DNA from: Magnetococcales bacterium
Lineage (GTDB): Bacteria; Pseudomonadota; Magnetococcia; Magnetococcales; Magnetaquicoccaceae
Length of the DNA: 49,636 nt
Assembly (NCBI GenBank): GCA_015232825.1
Contig: JADFYY010000005.1
Span: 1-49,636 of the forward strand
Direction of reading: 5' to 3'
Part shown: positions 27,180 through 36,336 of the stretch, piece after piece
Numbering within the stretch: the stretch's first letter is position 1
How the letters are laid out: each line of letters begins with the position of its first letter
Notes under the pieces: model-generated
The model's database searches: none
What the model saw: only the letters and a program-made list of their open reading frames with translations
What the model was told of the DNA's origin: nothing
Position numbers and translations under genes: made by a program

Positions 27180-27787
27180 TTACTCGCGCAGGTCAGGTCA
27201 TATTGAAAGTTTCGTCTGTGATTGAACCGGGTCAGGACAAAGCGCGGTTTACATTTAGGGTGGAAGATACGGGATGTGGCATCCCGCCAGACAAACAGCA
27301 CATGATTTTTCAGCAATTTACCCAGAGCGACGCCTCTCTGACCAGACGGCGTGGGGGGTTTGGTCTTGGGTTGGCGATTTGTAAAAAATTGGTTGAAATG
27401 ATGTCAGGGGAGTTGAAACTGGTTCGTTCCGATTCATCTGGAACGGTCATTCTGTGCTGTGTAAACCTGGAAATACAAACCATTGCAACCAAGGTGAAAG
27501 GGAGGACAACTCCAGAAACACCTGTGGAAAGGCCGCCAAGTGCCATGATTGTGGACCGGGATGCGGTGGAGCAACAGGTGACAATCATGGCGAGATGGCT
27601 GAAAAAAGGGAATCTTAAAGCGAATGAAAGCCTGGAGCCTTTGCGCAAGTTGTTGGTCGGAACCGCTTTGCAGGTAGAATTTTTTAAACTCGAACAGGCC
27701 ATGGATCAGTTTTCTTTTAATGTGGCACAAGATCACCTGGAAACCATTGCTCGGTTTTTGCGTCGTGATGATTCTAATGCGCCTTGA
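27178..27787 (+). pseudogene. Kinase 3' fragment, copy 2 of the direct repeat
   Basis: Near-identical to 24961-25570 and in the same frame to the stop. It encodes the G1/G2 half of an HATPase domain and the helical module but has no receiver, HisKA or N-box, and no start signal, so it cannot be a kinase. Visible amino-acid changes are few (for example the R-H-G-G-V stretch of copy 1 is R-R-G-G-F here). The frame is open from 27161, but those extra codons are cheB-derived. It is a dead remnant or, at most, a short product of unknown use. Confidence 0.9.
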
Positions 27788-27843
27788 TCCCGACAACCGT
27801 AATTACTGTTTCCTATTTGAGAGGAGCCAGTTCGGCTGCCACT
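27788..27843 (-). pseudogene. Second DUF1640 fragment
   Basis: About 55 bp match 26857-26911 of the broken DUF1640 gene with five or so mismatches (core GAGGAGCCAGTTCGGCTGCC identical). It directly follows the kinase fragment stop. Only the A-E-L-A-P region of the protein is represented. The stretch from 27843 to 27948 shows nothing further that I can identify apart from the ribosome site of the next gene. Confidence 0.75.
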
Positions 27844-27948
27844 CCTACTGACGGTTTTTGGTTGCTTTTGCAACCTGCCTTGTGGTCGAATATGTCGGCT
27901 CACAAGGCCGATTTTGATGATCACTGCAATTGATAGGGGGTCGTTTTT

Positions 27949-28926
27949 ATGATCAAACTGGCCCAGCCACATGATCGGCTATTCACAGCACTGATGTCCA
28001 CCCCAGAGACTGCGGGTGCCTTGCTGCGTGAATATATGCCCAAGGAGATCGTGGCAGTGCTTACGCCAGAAGACCCGGAGTTGGTGCAGGGATCATTTAT
28101 CAACGAGGAGTTGCGTCCATATTACTCGGATCGAATGTTTCGCGCTAAAACTTTGAGCGGTAGGAGCGTCTATTTCTATACCTTGATGGAGCATAAAAGC
28201 TATCTGGATCGAAAGGTTGGGCAGCAGCTTCACCGTGGAATCAGCAGGTTTATAGAGCAGAAAGAACAGGAAAACCCGGAATGGACTCTTCTGCCAGCTA
28301 TCGTGCCCTTCGTTTTGTATCACGGCGCACAAGAGTGGACTATTCCAAATGAGTTCCTGGCACTGGTGGATGCGGATGAGGCATTGAGGCCATGGCTGAT
28401 GAATTTTTCATTTATTGTCGCAAATTTAGGACCGATTCCTGATAATCGGTTGGCGAGGAATGCGCGTCTGAAGGCGGGTTTGATGGCATTAAAATACGGC
28501 ACTCGTGATCCAAAAACACAAAATGAAGCGTTGTGGGCTATCGTGGCTGCTTTGGAAGAAGCACCAGAACTATTGGTTCCAGTAATGCTTTATCTTTTGA
28601 CAACCTTTCAAGACCTGGATGAAAGCGATGTGCGTGAAATCGTGATCCGGGTTTGTCCACAGGAGACCACTGAAATGATATCTGTCTTTGCACGTAACAT
28701 TGTTGAACAGCACAAAAATGAATGGCGGCAGGAGGGCTTTGAGAGTGGAGAGCAGCGAGGCAAGTTGGAAGAGAGAATAGAAATGCTGATTGACCTCCTT
28801 CAAGAGCGTTTTGGATCGGTGCCAGATTGGGTCCGCTCCAGGTTGGCCGAGGCGGATTTGAACACTCTGAAAGGGTGGAGCAAGAAAATTTTTGGTGCCG
28901 AAAAAATTGAGCAGATATTCCAGTAG
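27949..28926 (+). CDS. Rpn-family recombination-promoting nuclease
   Basis: A 325-residue protein of the Rpn/YhgA (PD-(D/E)XK) family. Key features are the opening P-H-D-R-L-F-T-A-L, L-L-R-E-Y-M-P, S-F-I-N-E-E-L-R-P-Y-Y-S-D-R-M-F, then Y-T-L-M-E-H-K-S, with D and E-x-K as the likely metal-site residues, and the family core P-A-I-V-P-F-V-L-Y-H-G. E. coli Rpn proteins are Ca2+-stimulated DNA endonucleases that raise RecA-independent recombination. The C-terminal third is helical and charged (E-Q-R-G-K-L-E-E-R-I-E-M-L). AGGGGG lies eight bases before the ATG at 27949. It lies inside a locally duplicated and deleted region, between kinase debris and cheB. Confidence 0.88.
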   Translation: MIKLAQPHDRLFTALMSTPETAGALLREYMPKEIVAVLTPEDPELVQGSFINEELRPYYSDRMFRAKTLSGRSVYFYTLMEHKSYLDRKVGQQLHRGISRFIEQKEQENPEWTLLPAIVPFVLYHGAQEWTIPNEFLALVDADEALRPWLMNFSFIVANLGPIPDNRLARNARLKAGLMALKYGTRDPKTQNEALWAIVAALEEAPELLVPVMLYLLTTFQDLDESDVREIVIRVCPQETTEMISVFARNIVEQHKNEWRQEGFESGEQRGKLEERIEMLIDLLQERFGSVPDWVRSRLAEADLNTLKGWSKKIFGAEKIEQIFQ

Positions 28927-28970
28927 GCATTGGAGCAGATTGACTTCTAGGTCGTTATTTTTTCAGATGT

Positions 28971-30032
28971 TTATCCTGAAATCCGATTGATCAGCGACAG
29001 GATGTGATCAGGAATCCTCTCCAATGAGAGGATCGTCTCAACGGCATTCAGTGCTAGGGCCTCACCGGGCATCCCAAAGACGATGGAGCTTTCCCGGTCT
29101 TGCGCAAACGTATGACACCCCGCATTGCGCATGGCCAACAGTCCATACACCCCATCGTTGCCCATGCCGGTCAAGATTCCCCCGACTGACCGGTGGGGCG
29201 CAACCGTGGCCAACGAATTGAATAATGGATTCCCAGACGGGCGAAAACGGTTGACAGGCGGGGTTTCGCATAACTGAACTTGCAGTTGGCCTGCCTCGGA
29301 ACCAATAGTTAAATGGTGATTATCTGGGGCAAAAAATACCGTGCCGGGTCGCAATAGTTCACCATTTTCAGCCAGTTTGATGGTCAATTTGCTGGAAATC
29401 GCCAACCATTTAACCAATCCGCCGATAAATCCAGGTGAGATGTGCTGTACCACGACAATGGGAAAGGGTAAATTTTGTGGCAAGGCCGCAAAAATGGTGT
29501 GTAATGCCTGTGGTCCTCCCGTGGAACAGGCCAAGGCCAATACTTGGCAGGATGTTTTTTGGGTTCCTTTGGTTGGAATCGGGACGGGGAACGAAGTGGG
29601 GGAGGTGTGAACACGACGAATGCGACGGACCAGTTTGACTCCAGCCATGGTGCGAATGGTCTCTACAATCGTGCTGCGGATCATGGAAAAATTGGGACTT
29701 TGTAAGCCAGCCGGTTTCTCGATTACGGCTAGGGCACCCTCTTCAATGGCGCGAAAGGTAATGCGCAACTCCTCGTCATTGACGCTCGATGAGATGACCA
29801 CAATGGGTACAGGACGGGTCGCCATGATGTGTTGAGTCGCCGCAAAACCATCAAAAATGGGCATGCGGATGTCCATGGTGATGAGATCCGGTTGCAGGGC
29901 TTCGGCCATTTTGACCCCTTCCGCACCGTTTCTGGCACATCCGACAACCGTCATGTCCGCTTCCTGATTGAAAATGGCAGAAAGTAGGGTGGAGGTGACA
30001 AGTGAATCTTCGATAATCAAGATGCGAATCAA
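28971..30032 (-). CDS. cheB: CheB, chemoreceptor methylesterase/deamidase
   Basis: A 353-residue protein with a receiver domain (I-L-I-I-E-D-S, phospho-acceptor D54 in I-T-M-D-I-R-M-P) and a C-terminal methylesterase domain. The catalytic triad is visible: S170 in A-C-S-T-G-G-P, H197 in V-V-Q-H-I-S-P-G-F, and D293 in G-I-L-T-G-M-G-N-D-G. It removes methyl groups from the MCP encoded two genes upstream and would be activated by CheA. I start at the TTG at 30032, 13 bases after the CheA stop with GGGGA upstream; the frame continues to 30092 only by running back over cheA. It is the last gene of the chemosensory operon. The distal 3' end has a duplicated scrap at 27128. Confidence 0.92.
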   Translation of the reverse strand: MIRILIIEDSLVTSTLLSAIFNQEADMTVVGCARNGAEGVKMAEALQPDLITMDIRMPIFDGFAATQHIMATRPVPIVVISSSVNDEELRITFRAIEEGALAVIEKPAGLQSPNFSMIRSTIVETIRTMAGVKLVRRIRRVHTSPTSFPVPIPTKGTQKTSCQVLALACSTGGPQALHTIFAALPQNLPFPIVVVQHISPGFIGGLVKWLAISSKLTIKLAENGELLRPGTVFFAPDNHHLTIGSEAGQLQVQLCETPPVNRFRPSGNPLFNSLATVAPHRSVGGILTGMGNDGVYGLLAMRNAGCHTFAQDRESSIVFGMPGEALALNAVETILSLERIPDHILSLINRISG

Positions 30033-30045
30033 AAGGATCCCCCAA

Positions 30046-32283
30046 TTAGACGATGAGCTGTTCGACGACTTCCAGTAATGCCTTGGTTTCAAACTGACCC
30101 TTGATGATGTAGGCGTCGGCCCCGACCGCTACTCCCTGTTGTTGATCCTCGACACTCCCCAACGAAGAGACCATGATCACCGGAATTTCTCGGTGTGCCT
30201 CACTGGTTTTGATCAATCGGGTTAACTGAAATCCATCCATGATGGGCATTTGGATGTCGGTAACTACAAGATGACAGGAGTTTTTTTGCAGGATCTCCCA
30301 TCCCTCCAGGCCGTTGGTGGCCAACTGCACTTCATATCCGGCGTTGGTGAGGATGTTGTTCTCCAAGGTTCGAGTGGTAATGGAATCATCCACCACCAGA
30401 ATGCGTTTTACTGCAGGTTTGATGCCATCGATCTCTAACGGGTCAAATGTGGTCTGCGCGTTGTGACGTACTGCCGCCTCCACCAAGGCTGTTGGGTCCA
30501 ATACAAGGGCAACGCGACCGTTCCCGGTTATGGTTCCACCCGCGATAAGGGGGGCGGCGTATAACGGTGGCGGTAGTTTTTTGATCACCATCTCTCGATC
30601 TGCCAAGGCATCGTCCACCAGAAATGCGATCTTGTGCCAACCGTTGGAAACCACAACGACAGGGGCGGCCTTGGAGAAAAAATGGGTGGGGTTTGGCTGT
30701 AACCCCAGGATTACGGCAAGCGATACCAACGGGATGATGGTGTTGTCTAGGTTGATTGCGTCACGATTTTCGACACGGATTTTTAATGTTGGCGAAAGTT
30801 GCACGATGCGTTCAACATTGTTGCAGGGAATGACCATGATTTGCTCGGCTACTTGGATCAACAATCCTCTTTCTGTGGCAATGGACAATGGGAGGTCTAG
30901 AATGAACGTGGTGCCGTAGCCAACGGCGGTTTCTACCTGAACGCTCCCCTGGATGGTGCGCAGATTGGTCAGTACCACATCCAGCCCAACCCCGCGTCCT
31001 GAAACCGTGGTGAGCAGGTCGCGAGTGGTGAATCCAGGACGGAAAATGAGGTTCAACATCTGTTCCCGATCCAGATTGTGGCAGGCTTGTGGCTCGATGA
31101 TTCCCTTGCGCAGGGCGGTTTGGAGGATCTCTTCTGCATCCATCCCTCCCCCGTCCTCTTGAAGTGCTATGCGAATGCGGTGTCCGGTTTGCTTGAAGGA
31201 GAGAGAAATGCGACCGGCTTCTGGCTTTCCTTTGGCCAGACGCAAAGCTGGCGTTTCAATGCCATGATCCAAGGCATTGCGTAACAGGTGATTCAACGGG
31301 TCTCGCAACACCCTGAGTACATTGCGATCCATAATCAGATGATCCCCTTCGATTTCCAACGTGGCCTTTTTGCCAAGATCTTGTGCTAGATCACGCACCA
31401 GACGGGGCAATGGTCGAGTCAAGGTGGTGGCTTTGACCATACGCATCTGTCGGATTTCATCACGCATGGAACGGGTCAGAATTTGCATCTCTTTGCCAGC
31501 AGTGATCAGTTTTTGTCGTAATAAGGTCGTCATGGCGTGGATTTCATCGATGGCCTCCCGGCAACGCGAAGGAATCCCATTCTGCGTATTCATCCATTCG
31601 GTGACGATCTCCACATGTTCCAGAATCCGATGAGTTTTTTGTCTGGGGTCGATCATTTCGCCAAGGGTGATATGGATTTCGTCGTTTAAGGCACCTAGAC
31701 GTTCTAAGTTATCTGCGTCCAGATGAATGACCTCTTTTTCTGGCAGGGATTCAACTGGCGCAATGGGTGGGGGTCGCCAGCGTAGGACCGGTTTTGGTTC
31801 ATCTATGACCAATGGCGCGACATCCTCTTGGAGAGTTTTTTGCGCGGTTGCGACAATTGGGGTGGCCTGGATGGTGTCGGTTAGGGTAATCAAACGGTTG
31901 CCAAGGGTTTCGACCTGTTGGGCGGAGATTTCATGCCCTGCAAGGAACTGTTCAAACGCCTGACGCATGAAGTCCAATGTGGCCAAAGCCGCGTCGATGG
32001 CATCGGTCATGGGGAGATCCGGTCGCTTTTTTAGTACGGAAAAGAGCGATTCCATGCGGTGGCTAATGTCAGCGATTGCGGTAACCCCAACCCCGCGTGA
32101 GGCACCTTTGATGCTGTGTGCCGCCCGAAAAATTTCTTCGAGAATTTTATTGCGACCCGGTACGGAGAGATTTTTCTCTAACTGTAGCAGCAGATCGGCA
32201 ATCGCTAAGAGTTTCTCATCCAGTTCAATGCGAAATACGGCGATTAGTTCTTTTTGCAGTGCTGCATCCAGGTCATTGAACAT
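30046..32283 (-). CDS. cheA: CheA-receiver fusion (WspE-like histidine kinase)
   Basis: The central kinase of a chemosensory array, 745 residues. An N-terminal Hpt has H56 in R-A-A-H-S-I-K-G. The dimerisation and HATPase region shows H-L-L-R-N-A-L-D-H-G-I-E and G-R-G-V-G-L-D-V-V. It is followed by a CheW-like regulatory domain and a C-terminal receiver with D676 (V-V-T-D-I-Q-M-P-I-M-D-G). The CheA-REC layout and length match WspE and FrzE-like kinases of alternative-function (ACF) systems rather than flagellar CheA. The ATG at 32283 lies four bases after the MCP stop with AAGG upstream; a TTG at 32340 would overlap the MCP gene. The phosphoryl group probably goes to its own receiver, to CheB, or to another regulator. 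Confidence 0.92.
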   Translation of the reverse strand: MFNDLDAALQKELIAVFRIELDEKLLAIADLLLQLEKNLSVPGRNKILEEIFRAAHSIKGASRGVGVTAIADISHRMESLFSVLKKRPDLPMTDAIDAALATLDFMRQAFEQFLAGHEISAQQVETLGNRLITLTDTIQATPIVATAQKTLQEDVAPLVIDEPKPVLRWRPPPIAPVESLPEKEVIHLDADNLERLGALNDEIHITLGEMIDPRQKTHRILEHVEIVTEWMNTQNGIPSRCREAIDEIHAMTTLLRQKLITAGKEMQILTRSMRDEIRQMRMVKATTLTRPLPRLVRDLAQDLGKKATLEIEGDHLIMDRNVLRVLRDPLNHLLRNALDHGIETPALRLAKGKPEAGRISLSFKQTGHRIRIALQEDGGGMDAEEILQTALRKGIIEPQACHNLDREQMLNLIFRPGFTTRDLLTTVSGRGVGLDVVLTNLRTIQGSVQVETAVGYGTTFILDLPLSIATERGLLIQVAEQIMVIPCNNVERIVQLSPTLKIRVENRDAINLDNTIIPLVSLAVILGLQPNPTHFFSKAAPVVVVSNGWHKIAFLVDDALADREMVIKKLPPPLYAAPLIAGGTITGNGRVALVLDPTALVEAAVRHNAQTTFDPLEIDGIKPAVKRILVVDDSITTRTLENNILTNAGYEVQLATNGLEGWEILQKNSCHLVVTDIQMPIMDGFQLTRLIKTSEAHREIPVIMVSSLGSVEDQQQGVAVGADAYIIKGQFETKALLEVVEQLIV

Positions 32284-32287
32284 GATA

Positions 32288-34489
32288 TCAGACCTTGTAG
32301 AAGCGATTGCTTTCCTGGAGTCTTGCAGAAAGTTTTCCAAGATTTTCAGTTGCTTGTACGGTCTGACGTGTGGAGGTGACCGATTGAGTGGTCACTTGGT
32401 TGATTTCATTCATTGCCGCACCAATTTGATCAATTCCTGCGGACTCCTGACGCACGGCGGCTACGATTTGCTGCCCGGAAATGGCGGCCTCTTTCAGCAG
32501 TTCCAATAAGTTTTGCACGACTGCTCCCGCCTGTTTGGTCAAAGCGGCCCCCTGATCCACCTCCTTGCTCCCCTCTTCGGTGGCCATGACAGCTCTGTCC
32601 GTGGCATGACGAATCTCCTCAAGGATGCGCTGTACCTGTGAGGTGAATTGTTGGGATTGCTCGGCAAGATTCTTGACTTCATCCGCAACAACCGCAAACC
32701 CTTTGCCCGCATCTCCAGCCTTGGCCGCTTCAATGGAGGCGTTCAAAGCAAGCATTTTAGATTGCTGAGCAAGGTTGTTGACGGCCATGGTGATTTCGCT
32801 GATGCGGCTGGTCTTGTCAGACAGGGCCAGAATGGTTGTGGCAATGGCTCCCACTTTGCTGCGAATGGCGTCCATAGAGAGTAAGGTCTGTTTGGCCGCA
32901 TGATTGCCTTTTTCTCCTTCGCTGCGGGCCGTTTCGGCAATGCGTCCCATGGCTTGTGCCTTTTCTAGGGTTTGGGAGGCAACCGCACGGATCTCTTCCA
33001 AGGTGGTGGTGGTTTCGTTGATCGCGGCGGCCTGTTGCGACGCGCCTGATGAGTGGGCTTGCGCGGCATCTTGAACCTGGGTAAGGGCCGAGGAGAGGGA
33101 TTGAATCGCCTCTTCGGTCTGGCGTGTCATGGTGGCCAAACTGGTGATCATCTGATTGAGGTTTTTGCCTAGGTTTGCCAGTTCATCCTCCCCTTGGGCG
33201 TCAACTCGAATGGTCAAATCACCATTGGAAACTTGGGTCAGGGCATTTTTCAACATTTGTATCCGTTGTCTGAACTGTTCTGAGGTTTGTCGTTCCAGTT
33301 CAGCAGCGGCTTTTTCTTGTAGCGCGTTCTGTTCGATGCGTCTGGCCATTTCGTTGAAGGATGACGCAATCTGTCCCAATTCGTCATGGAAGGTCACGGG
33401 CAGACGTATATCTAACTGGCCTGAGGAGAATAACTTCATGGTCTCCACGACTCTTTTTGTATGCGTTGTCAGATGACGGGTAATGAGTAGAACGATTAAT
33501 AAGGTGAAGGTAATTGCAGAGGTGTTTAATGAAATAAATGTAATTATTTCATGGCGATGTGCGGTTAGTTCTTGTTCTATCTGGGTTTGGATCCTCTCCA
33601 CCAGATAATCTTCAATCTCTTTGTAGCGGTCAATTTTACAGGTTATTAAATCAAACCAACGGCTTGGATCGATATTGAGTTCCGTGATGGCGGTGCCATT
33701 GAAAAGATTTTTCTGAATCCGATCCACTTCAACAACACACTCGGCATCCATTTTTTTGTTGAAAAGGATTCGATACTCGTCACCACCTAAATTAAGAAAA
33801 CGGTTGATGAATGTAATTTGCTTGGTGTTGAGTTGTACCAGTTCCACCAGTTTTCGTCTGGACAACTCTTTGCGTTGCAGAGGGGGTCCGGTTTCTGCCC
33901 GTTCCAGGCCCAAAAGCTCCTTGCTTTGCAGAAGCATGACGTAAGTTTGTAGATGGTTTTGCAGGTTGTTTTGCCCTTCGTTGATTGTGGAGTCATCCAG
34001 AAGATGGATCAAAAGGGCGTTCAGATCCGTGTAGTAGCGGATTGCGGCTGTTTCGTCGATGGTCAGCGTGTCGATGGTTTGACGTATGGGTTTAAGTTGT
34101 TCCATCATTGTCAAGGCTTGTTGAATATTCTTGTCAAAACTTCCAGAATATTGTTTTCCTTGTAACTGTTTGAAAGAGTCGCGTAACAGCGTGATTTTTT
34201 GGTCTGTGGTATCGCGGGTCGTCTGGAGTTCCGTTGCAAAGGTACTCCCTTTGGCAGAGAGAAAAGTGGTTGTTCGGCCACGTTCTTTTTGCGTGGCATG
34301 GATGGTCTCGCCGATTTGGACTGAAACCGATGCCAGATTGACCAGACGTTCCAAGGCCCGGATGTTCGATTGGATCTCTATGTATCCTGAAAAGGTGTAA
34401 TAGATCAGACTGATAATCGGTGGCATCAACATGATTGCCAGTTTGGTGATGATGCCGAAATTGCCAATGCCAAACATTCGTCCAAACAT
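32288..34489 (-). CDS. Methyl-accepting chemotaxis protein with NIT sensor domain
   Basis: A 733-residue transmembrane receptor. TM1 lies at about 10-30. The periplasmic region carries the nitrate/nitrite-sensing (NIT) pattern: [15 protein letters not shown] near the start and [12 protein letters not shown] later. TM2 lies at about 315-340, then a HAMP domain (Y...[14 protein letters not shown]), a second HAMP-like stretch, and the MCP signalling domain with its hairpin [19 protein letters not shown]. It forms the receptor of the che operon between CheW and CheA. Nitrate or nitrite is the family ligand; whether it is bound here is untested. The ATG at 34489 is the first start; ATG at 34477 is an alternative. 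Confidence 0.92.
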   Translation of the reverse strand: MFGRMFGIGNFGIITKLAIMLMPPIISLIYYTFSGYIEIQSNIRALERLVNLASVSVQIGETIHATQKERGRTTTFLSAKGSTFATELQTTRDTTDQKITLLRDSFKQLQGKQYSGSFDKNIQQALTMMEQLKPIRQTIDTLTIDETAAIRYYTDLNALLIHLLDDSTINEGQNNLQNHLQTYVMLLQSKELLGLERAETGPPLQRKELSRRKLVELVQLNTKQITFINRFLNLGGDEYRILFNKKMDAECVVEVDRIQKNLFNGTAITELNIDPSRWFDLITCKIDRYKEIEDYLVERIQTQIEQELTAHRHEIITFISLNTSAITFTLLIVLLITRHLTTHTKRVVETMKLFSSGQLDIRLPVTFHDELGQIASSFNEMARRIEQNALQEKAAAELERQTSEQFRQRIQMLKNALTQVSNGDLTIRVDAQGEDELANLGKNLNQMITSLATMTRQTEEAIQSLSSALTQVQDAAQAHSSGASQQAAAINETTTTLEEIRAVASQTLEKAQAMGRIAETARSEGEKGNHAAKQTLLSMDAIRSKVGAIATTILALSDKTSRISEITMAVNNLAQQSKMLALNASIEAAKAGDAGKGFAVVADEVKNLAEQSQQFTSQVQRILEEIRHATDRAVMATEEGSKEVDQGAALTKQAGAVVQNLLELLKEAAISGQQIVAAVRQESAGIDQIGAAMNEINQVTTQSVTSTRQTVQATENLGKLSARLQESNRFYKV

Positions 34490-34505
34490 GATGTATACGG
34501 ATCCC

Positions 34506-35042
34506 TCAACGGTTTTTGTTGGTGTTTGCTATGTCGGTCAGGAGAATATCCACGTTTAATACAGCGATACGTCCTTGATGAATGCCGTGGATATGGGGGG
34601 AGCCGGAATAGATGGAGATGGTCAATTGATCGGGTTGGTAAAGCTCTTTTCCTTCCACCGATTCCACCAGTATACCAGCACTCATGCCCGCGCCATGCAC
34701 CACGACAATTCGAGTCTCGTTTGACAGGATTAATTTTTGTTTAAAAAATAAATAGTTGACATCAATAATTGCTAGAAGTTGACCATGGAGGTTGATCAGA
34801 CCCGCGATGAGTGCCGGGGTATTCGGCACTGGGGTAATAAACCCTGGAAGAATGATCTCTTCGATAAAGCGGTAAGGGATGCCATAATGGGCCTCCGTGC
34901 CAAGAAGCACATGCAGCAAGGGTTCTGTCTGGATGTTTGGTGTGGCGTCCTGATTGGTACGCGCCAACAGTTGCGCCCGTTGGTGGAGAATGGCGCGTTC
35001 TTCGGGTGAGTCTGGCAGACGTGGAGGACGGGGAAGGGTCAC
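34506..35042 (-). CDS. cheW: CheW coupling protein with N-terminal extension (WspD-like)
   Basis: A 178-residue adaptor linking receptor to CheA. The CheW beta-barrel begins near residue 45 ([15 protein letters not shown]), with [16 protein letters not shown] and a [13 protein letters not shown] strand. The first 40 residues form a charged helix ([15 protein letters not shown]) typical of WspD rather than of flagellar CheW. It starts at a GTG at 35042 with GAGG a few bases upstream. It lies 24 bp downstream of the coiled-coil gene and 16 bp ahead of the MCP, so all appear to be one transcript. Confidence 0.88.
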   Translation of the reverse strand: MTLPRPPRLPDSPEERAILHQRAQLLARTNQDATPNIQTEPLLHVLLGTEAHYGIPYRFIEEIILPGFITPVPNTPALIAGLINLHGQLLAIIDVNYLFFKQKLILSNETRIVVVHGAGMSAGILVESVEGKELYQPDQLTISIYSGSPHIHGIHQGRIAVLNVDILLTDIANTNKNR

Positions 35043-35066
35043 GGTTTCCTCAATTTTTGGTAAAGT

Positions 35067-35690
35067 TTACAGCAAAGCAAACGACCGCATCACCGACGCC
35101 AATTTTTCATCCTCTCTGGCCAATGCTCGCAAGGCCTCCAGGAGAGAATGGAGGTGATCCTTAGCGTTTTTTGTATCTTGAGTTAATTGTATTTGTTGAT
35201 TTTCAATGGTGTTCAGTTTTTCTTGCAGGGGTTTGATCATGGTGCGTCGATCCCAAGCAATATAGCCAAATAGGGTGACAATCAAGGTGATCAAGGTGCC
35301 GAACATGGCCAACATGGTTTGATGGTTGTTGTCCATGCGTTTGTTGAAGTCCATTCGTAACTCGTCTAGCCGCTTGTTGAGGTTTTGGTTCCCCTCGTCA
35401 ATCCTCTTATCGAGATTCTGATACATCTCATCGATTCGTTTGTTGAGATTTAGATTGACCTCGTCGATTCGTTTGTTGAGACTTAAATTCACCTCTTCGA
35501 TCCGTTTGCTGAGATTTTGTTGCATATCATCCATGTGTTTTTCAAGATTTTTTTGTCCCTGCTTGAGTTCTGTCAGGGATTCAATAATCTCTCGATCTGT
35601 CAGACGAGGGGCAACCTCTAGGGCAAAAGCTGGAGATGCTGAGTGATACAGAATAAATAATATAAGGATTGATTGAATGTATTTTATCAT
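35067..35690 (-). CDS. Exported hendecad-repeat coiled-coil protein with C-terminal TM
   Basis: A 207-residue protein I cannot assign to a named family. From the ATG at 35690 it has a signal-like N-terminus (M-I-K-Y-I-Q-S-I-L-I-L-F...S-P-A-F-A). Residues 50-126 consist of seven consecutive 11-residue units of the type N-K-R-I-D-E-V-N-L-N-L, a right-handed or hendecad coiled coil. A membrane helix follows (T-L-I-T-L-I-V-T-L-F-G-Y-I-A-W) and then a short charged tail with another helix. The long rod would lie outside the cytoplasm. It is the first gene of the CheW-MCP-CheA-CheB transcript, 24 bp before CheW, so a link to that array is inferred. The frame opens at 35813 but the longer start would lose the signal peptide. 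Confidence 0.75.
   Translation of the reverse strand: MIKYIQSILILFILYHSASPAFALEVAPRLTDREIIESLTELKQGQKNLEKHMDDMQQNLSKRIEEVNLSLNKRIDEVNLNLNKRIDEMYQNLDKRIDEGNQNLNKRLDELRMDFNKRMDNNHQTMLAMFGTLITLIVTLFGYIAWDRRTMIKPLQEKLNTIENQQIQLTQDTKNAKDHLHSLLEALRALAREDEKLASVMRSFALL
35313..35543 (-). repeat. 33-bp tandem coding repeats (7 units)
   Basis: Seven imperfect 33-bp units encode the 11-residue repeats of the coiled-coil protein. The best-conserved core, seen on + as TCGATTCGTTTGTTGAGA, recurs at 33-bp intervals. Tandem coding repeats of this kind can change copy number by slippage without frameshift. Confidence 0.9.
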
Positions 35691-35948
35691 GTGAAGGTTC
35701 TCGTGTTTCAATGGGAATAGCCAAACATCCTTTGGAAACTTAACGTTTTTTTGGGAAAAAGTCAAAAGGAAATTAACCCCATCATTGAAGATGGTGTGAC
35801 GAATAATGGGCATGATCGGGTCTTTGTTGATTATTAAAAAATAACCTTAATGAGAGGTCGGTTACGATTATATTGTATTGAATTGATTAATTTTTTTCTC
35901 TTTAGTGTTGCGCATGCAATTTTTTTTATTTATAACAAATTATAAAAG

Positions 35949-35977
35949 TTGAATATTTTATCGACTTACAGTATAGT
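35949..35977 (+). promoter_or_regulatory. Probable sigma-70 promoter
   Basis: TTGAAT (35949-35954) and TATAGT (35972-35977) are 17 bases apart in an AT-rich spacer and would fire rightward into the broken gene at 36076. The rest of 35814-35948 is AT-rich spacer with no other feature that I can name. Confidence 0.5.
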
Positions 35978-36075
35978 TTGTTTGCTGCATAGGCGAAGAT
36001 CGATTTCAATTGTGCGGTATTTCGGTACGCTGATTAATAAATCAGTATTCAAAACTACTTTGGGGGATAATGATC

Positions 36076-36270
36076 ATGGCTCTACTAATCACGCTTCACT
36101 GCTACTCAGGTCGTGAGAATCCACATTGGATTCTGAAAGGCAAAGATGAGTAGACTTTGCGTCAACAGCTTGAACAAATGGATACCTTGCCATCCCGACT
36201 CCTGGAACGTTGGTTGCTGAATACTTCAGGCAAAAAAATAGCGTCTGAGATCCAAAAATGGTTATTGTGA
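36076..36270 (+). pseudogene. Probable dead gene with in-frame TAG
   Basis: An ATG at 36076 with GGGGG nine bases upstream opens M-A-L-L-I-T-L-H-C-Y-S-G-R-E-N-P-H-W-I-L. The Y-S-G-R-x-N-P-x-W-x-L opening is one I associate with a family of uncharacterised bacterial proteins. A TAG at 36151-36153 interrupts the frame, which then continues T-L-R-Q-Q-L-E-Q-M-D...L-L-E-R-W-L-L-N-T-S-G to a TGA at about 36270. No good frame continues the protein beyond that. I take it as a decayed gene, though a chance frame cannot be ruled out. From 36270 to 36545 I see only the hairpin at 36337 and the leader of the HEPN gene. Confidence 0.35.
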
Positions 36271-36336
36271 TCGTGCCATCGGCAGATTCATAGCCATCCC
36301 CTTGGCTTGGCATCAGCAGAGACAAGTGACCGCACC

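Noticed and set aside
27161-27787. A 208-residue open frame as a free-standing gene
   Set aside because: It is the 3' copy of the kinase gene with a few cheB-derived codons in front; it lacks a ribosome site, HisKA and half of the ATPase domain.
35313-35543. Regular 33-bp repeats as a CRISPR array
   Set aside because: There are no spacers; the units are continuous and encode an in-frame 11-residue coiled-coil repeat.
36089-36325. Small - strand frame of 78 codons in the islet
   Set aside because: It has no family resemblance and lies antisense to a more convincing promoter, ribosome site and start on +.
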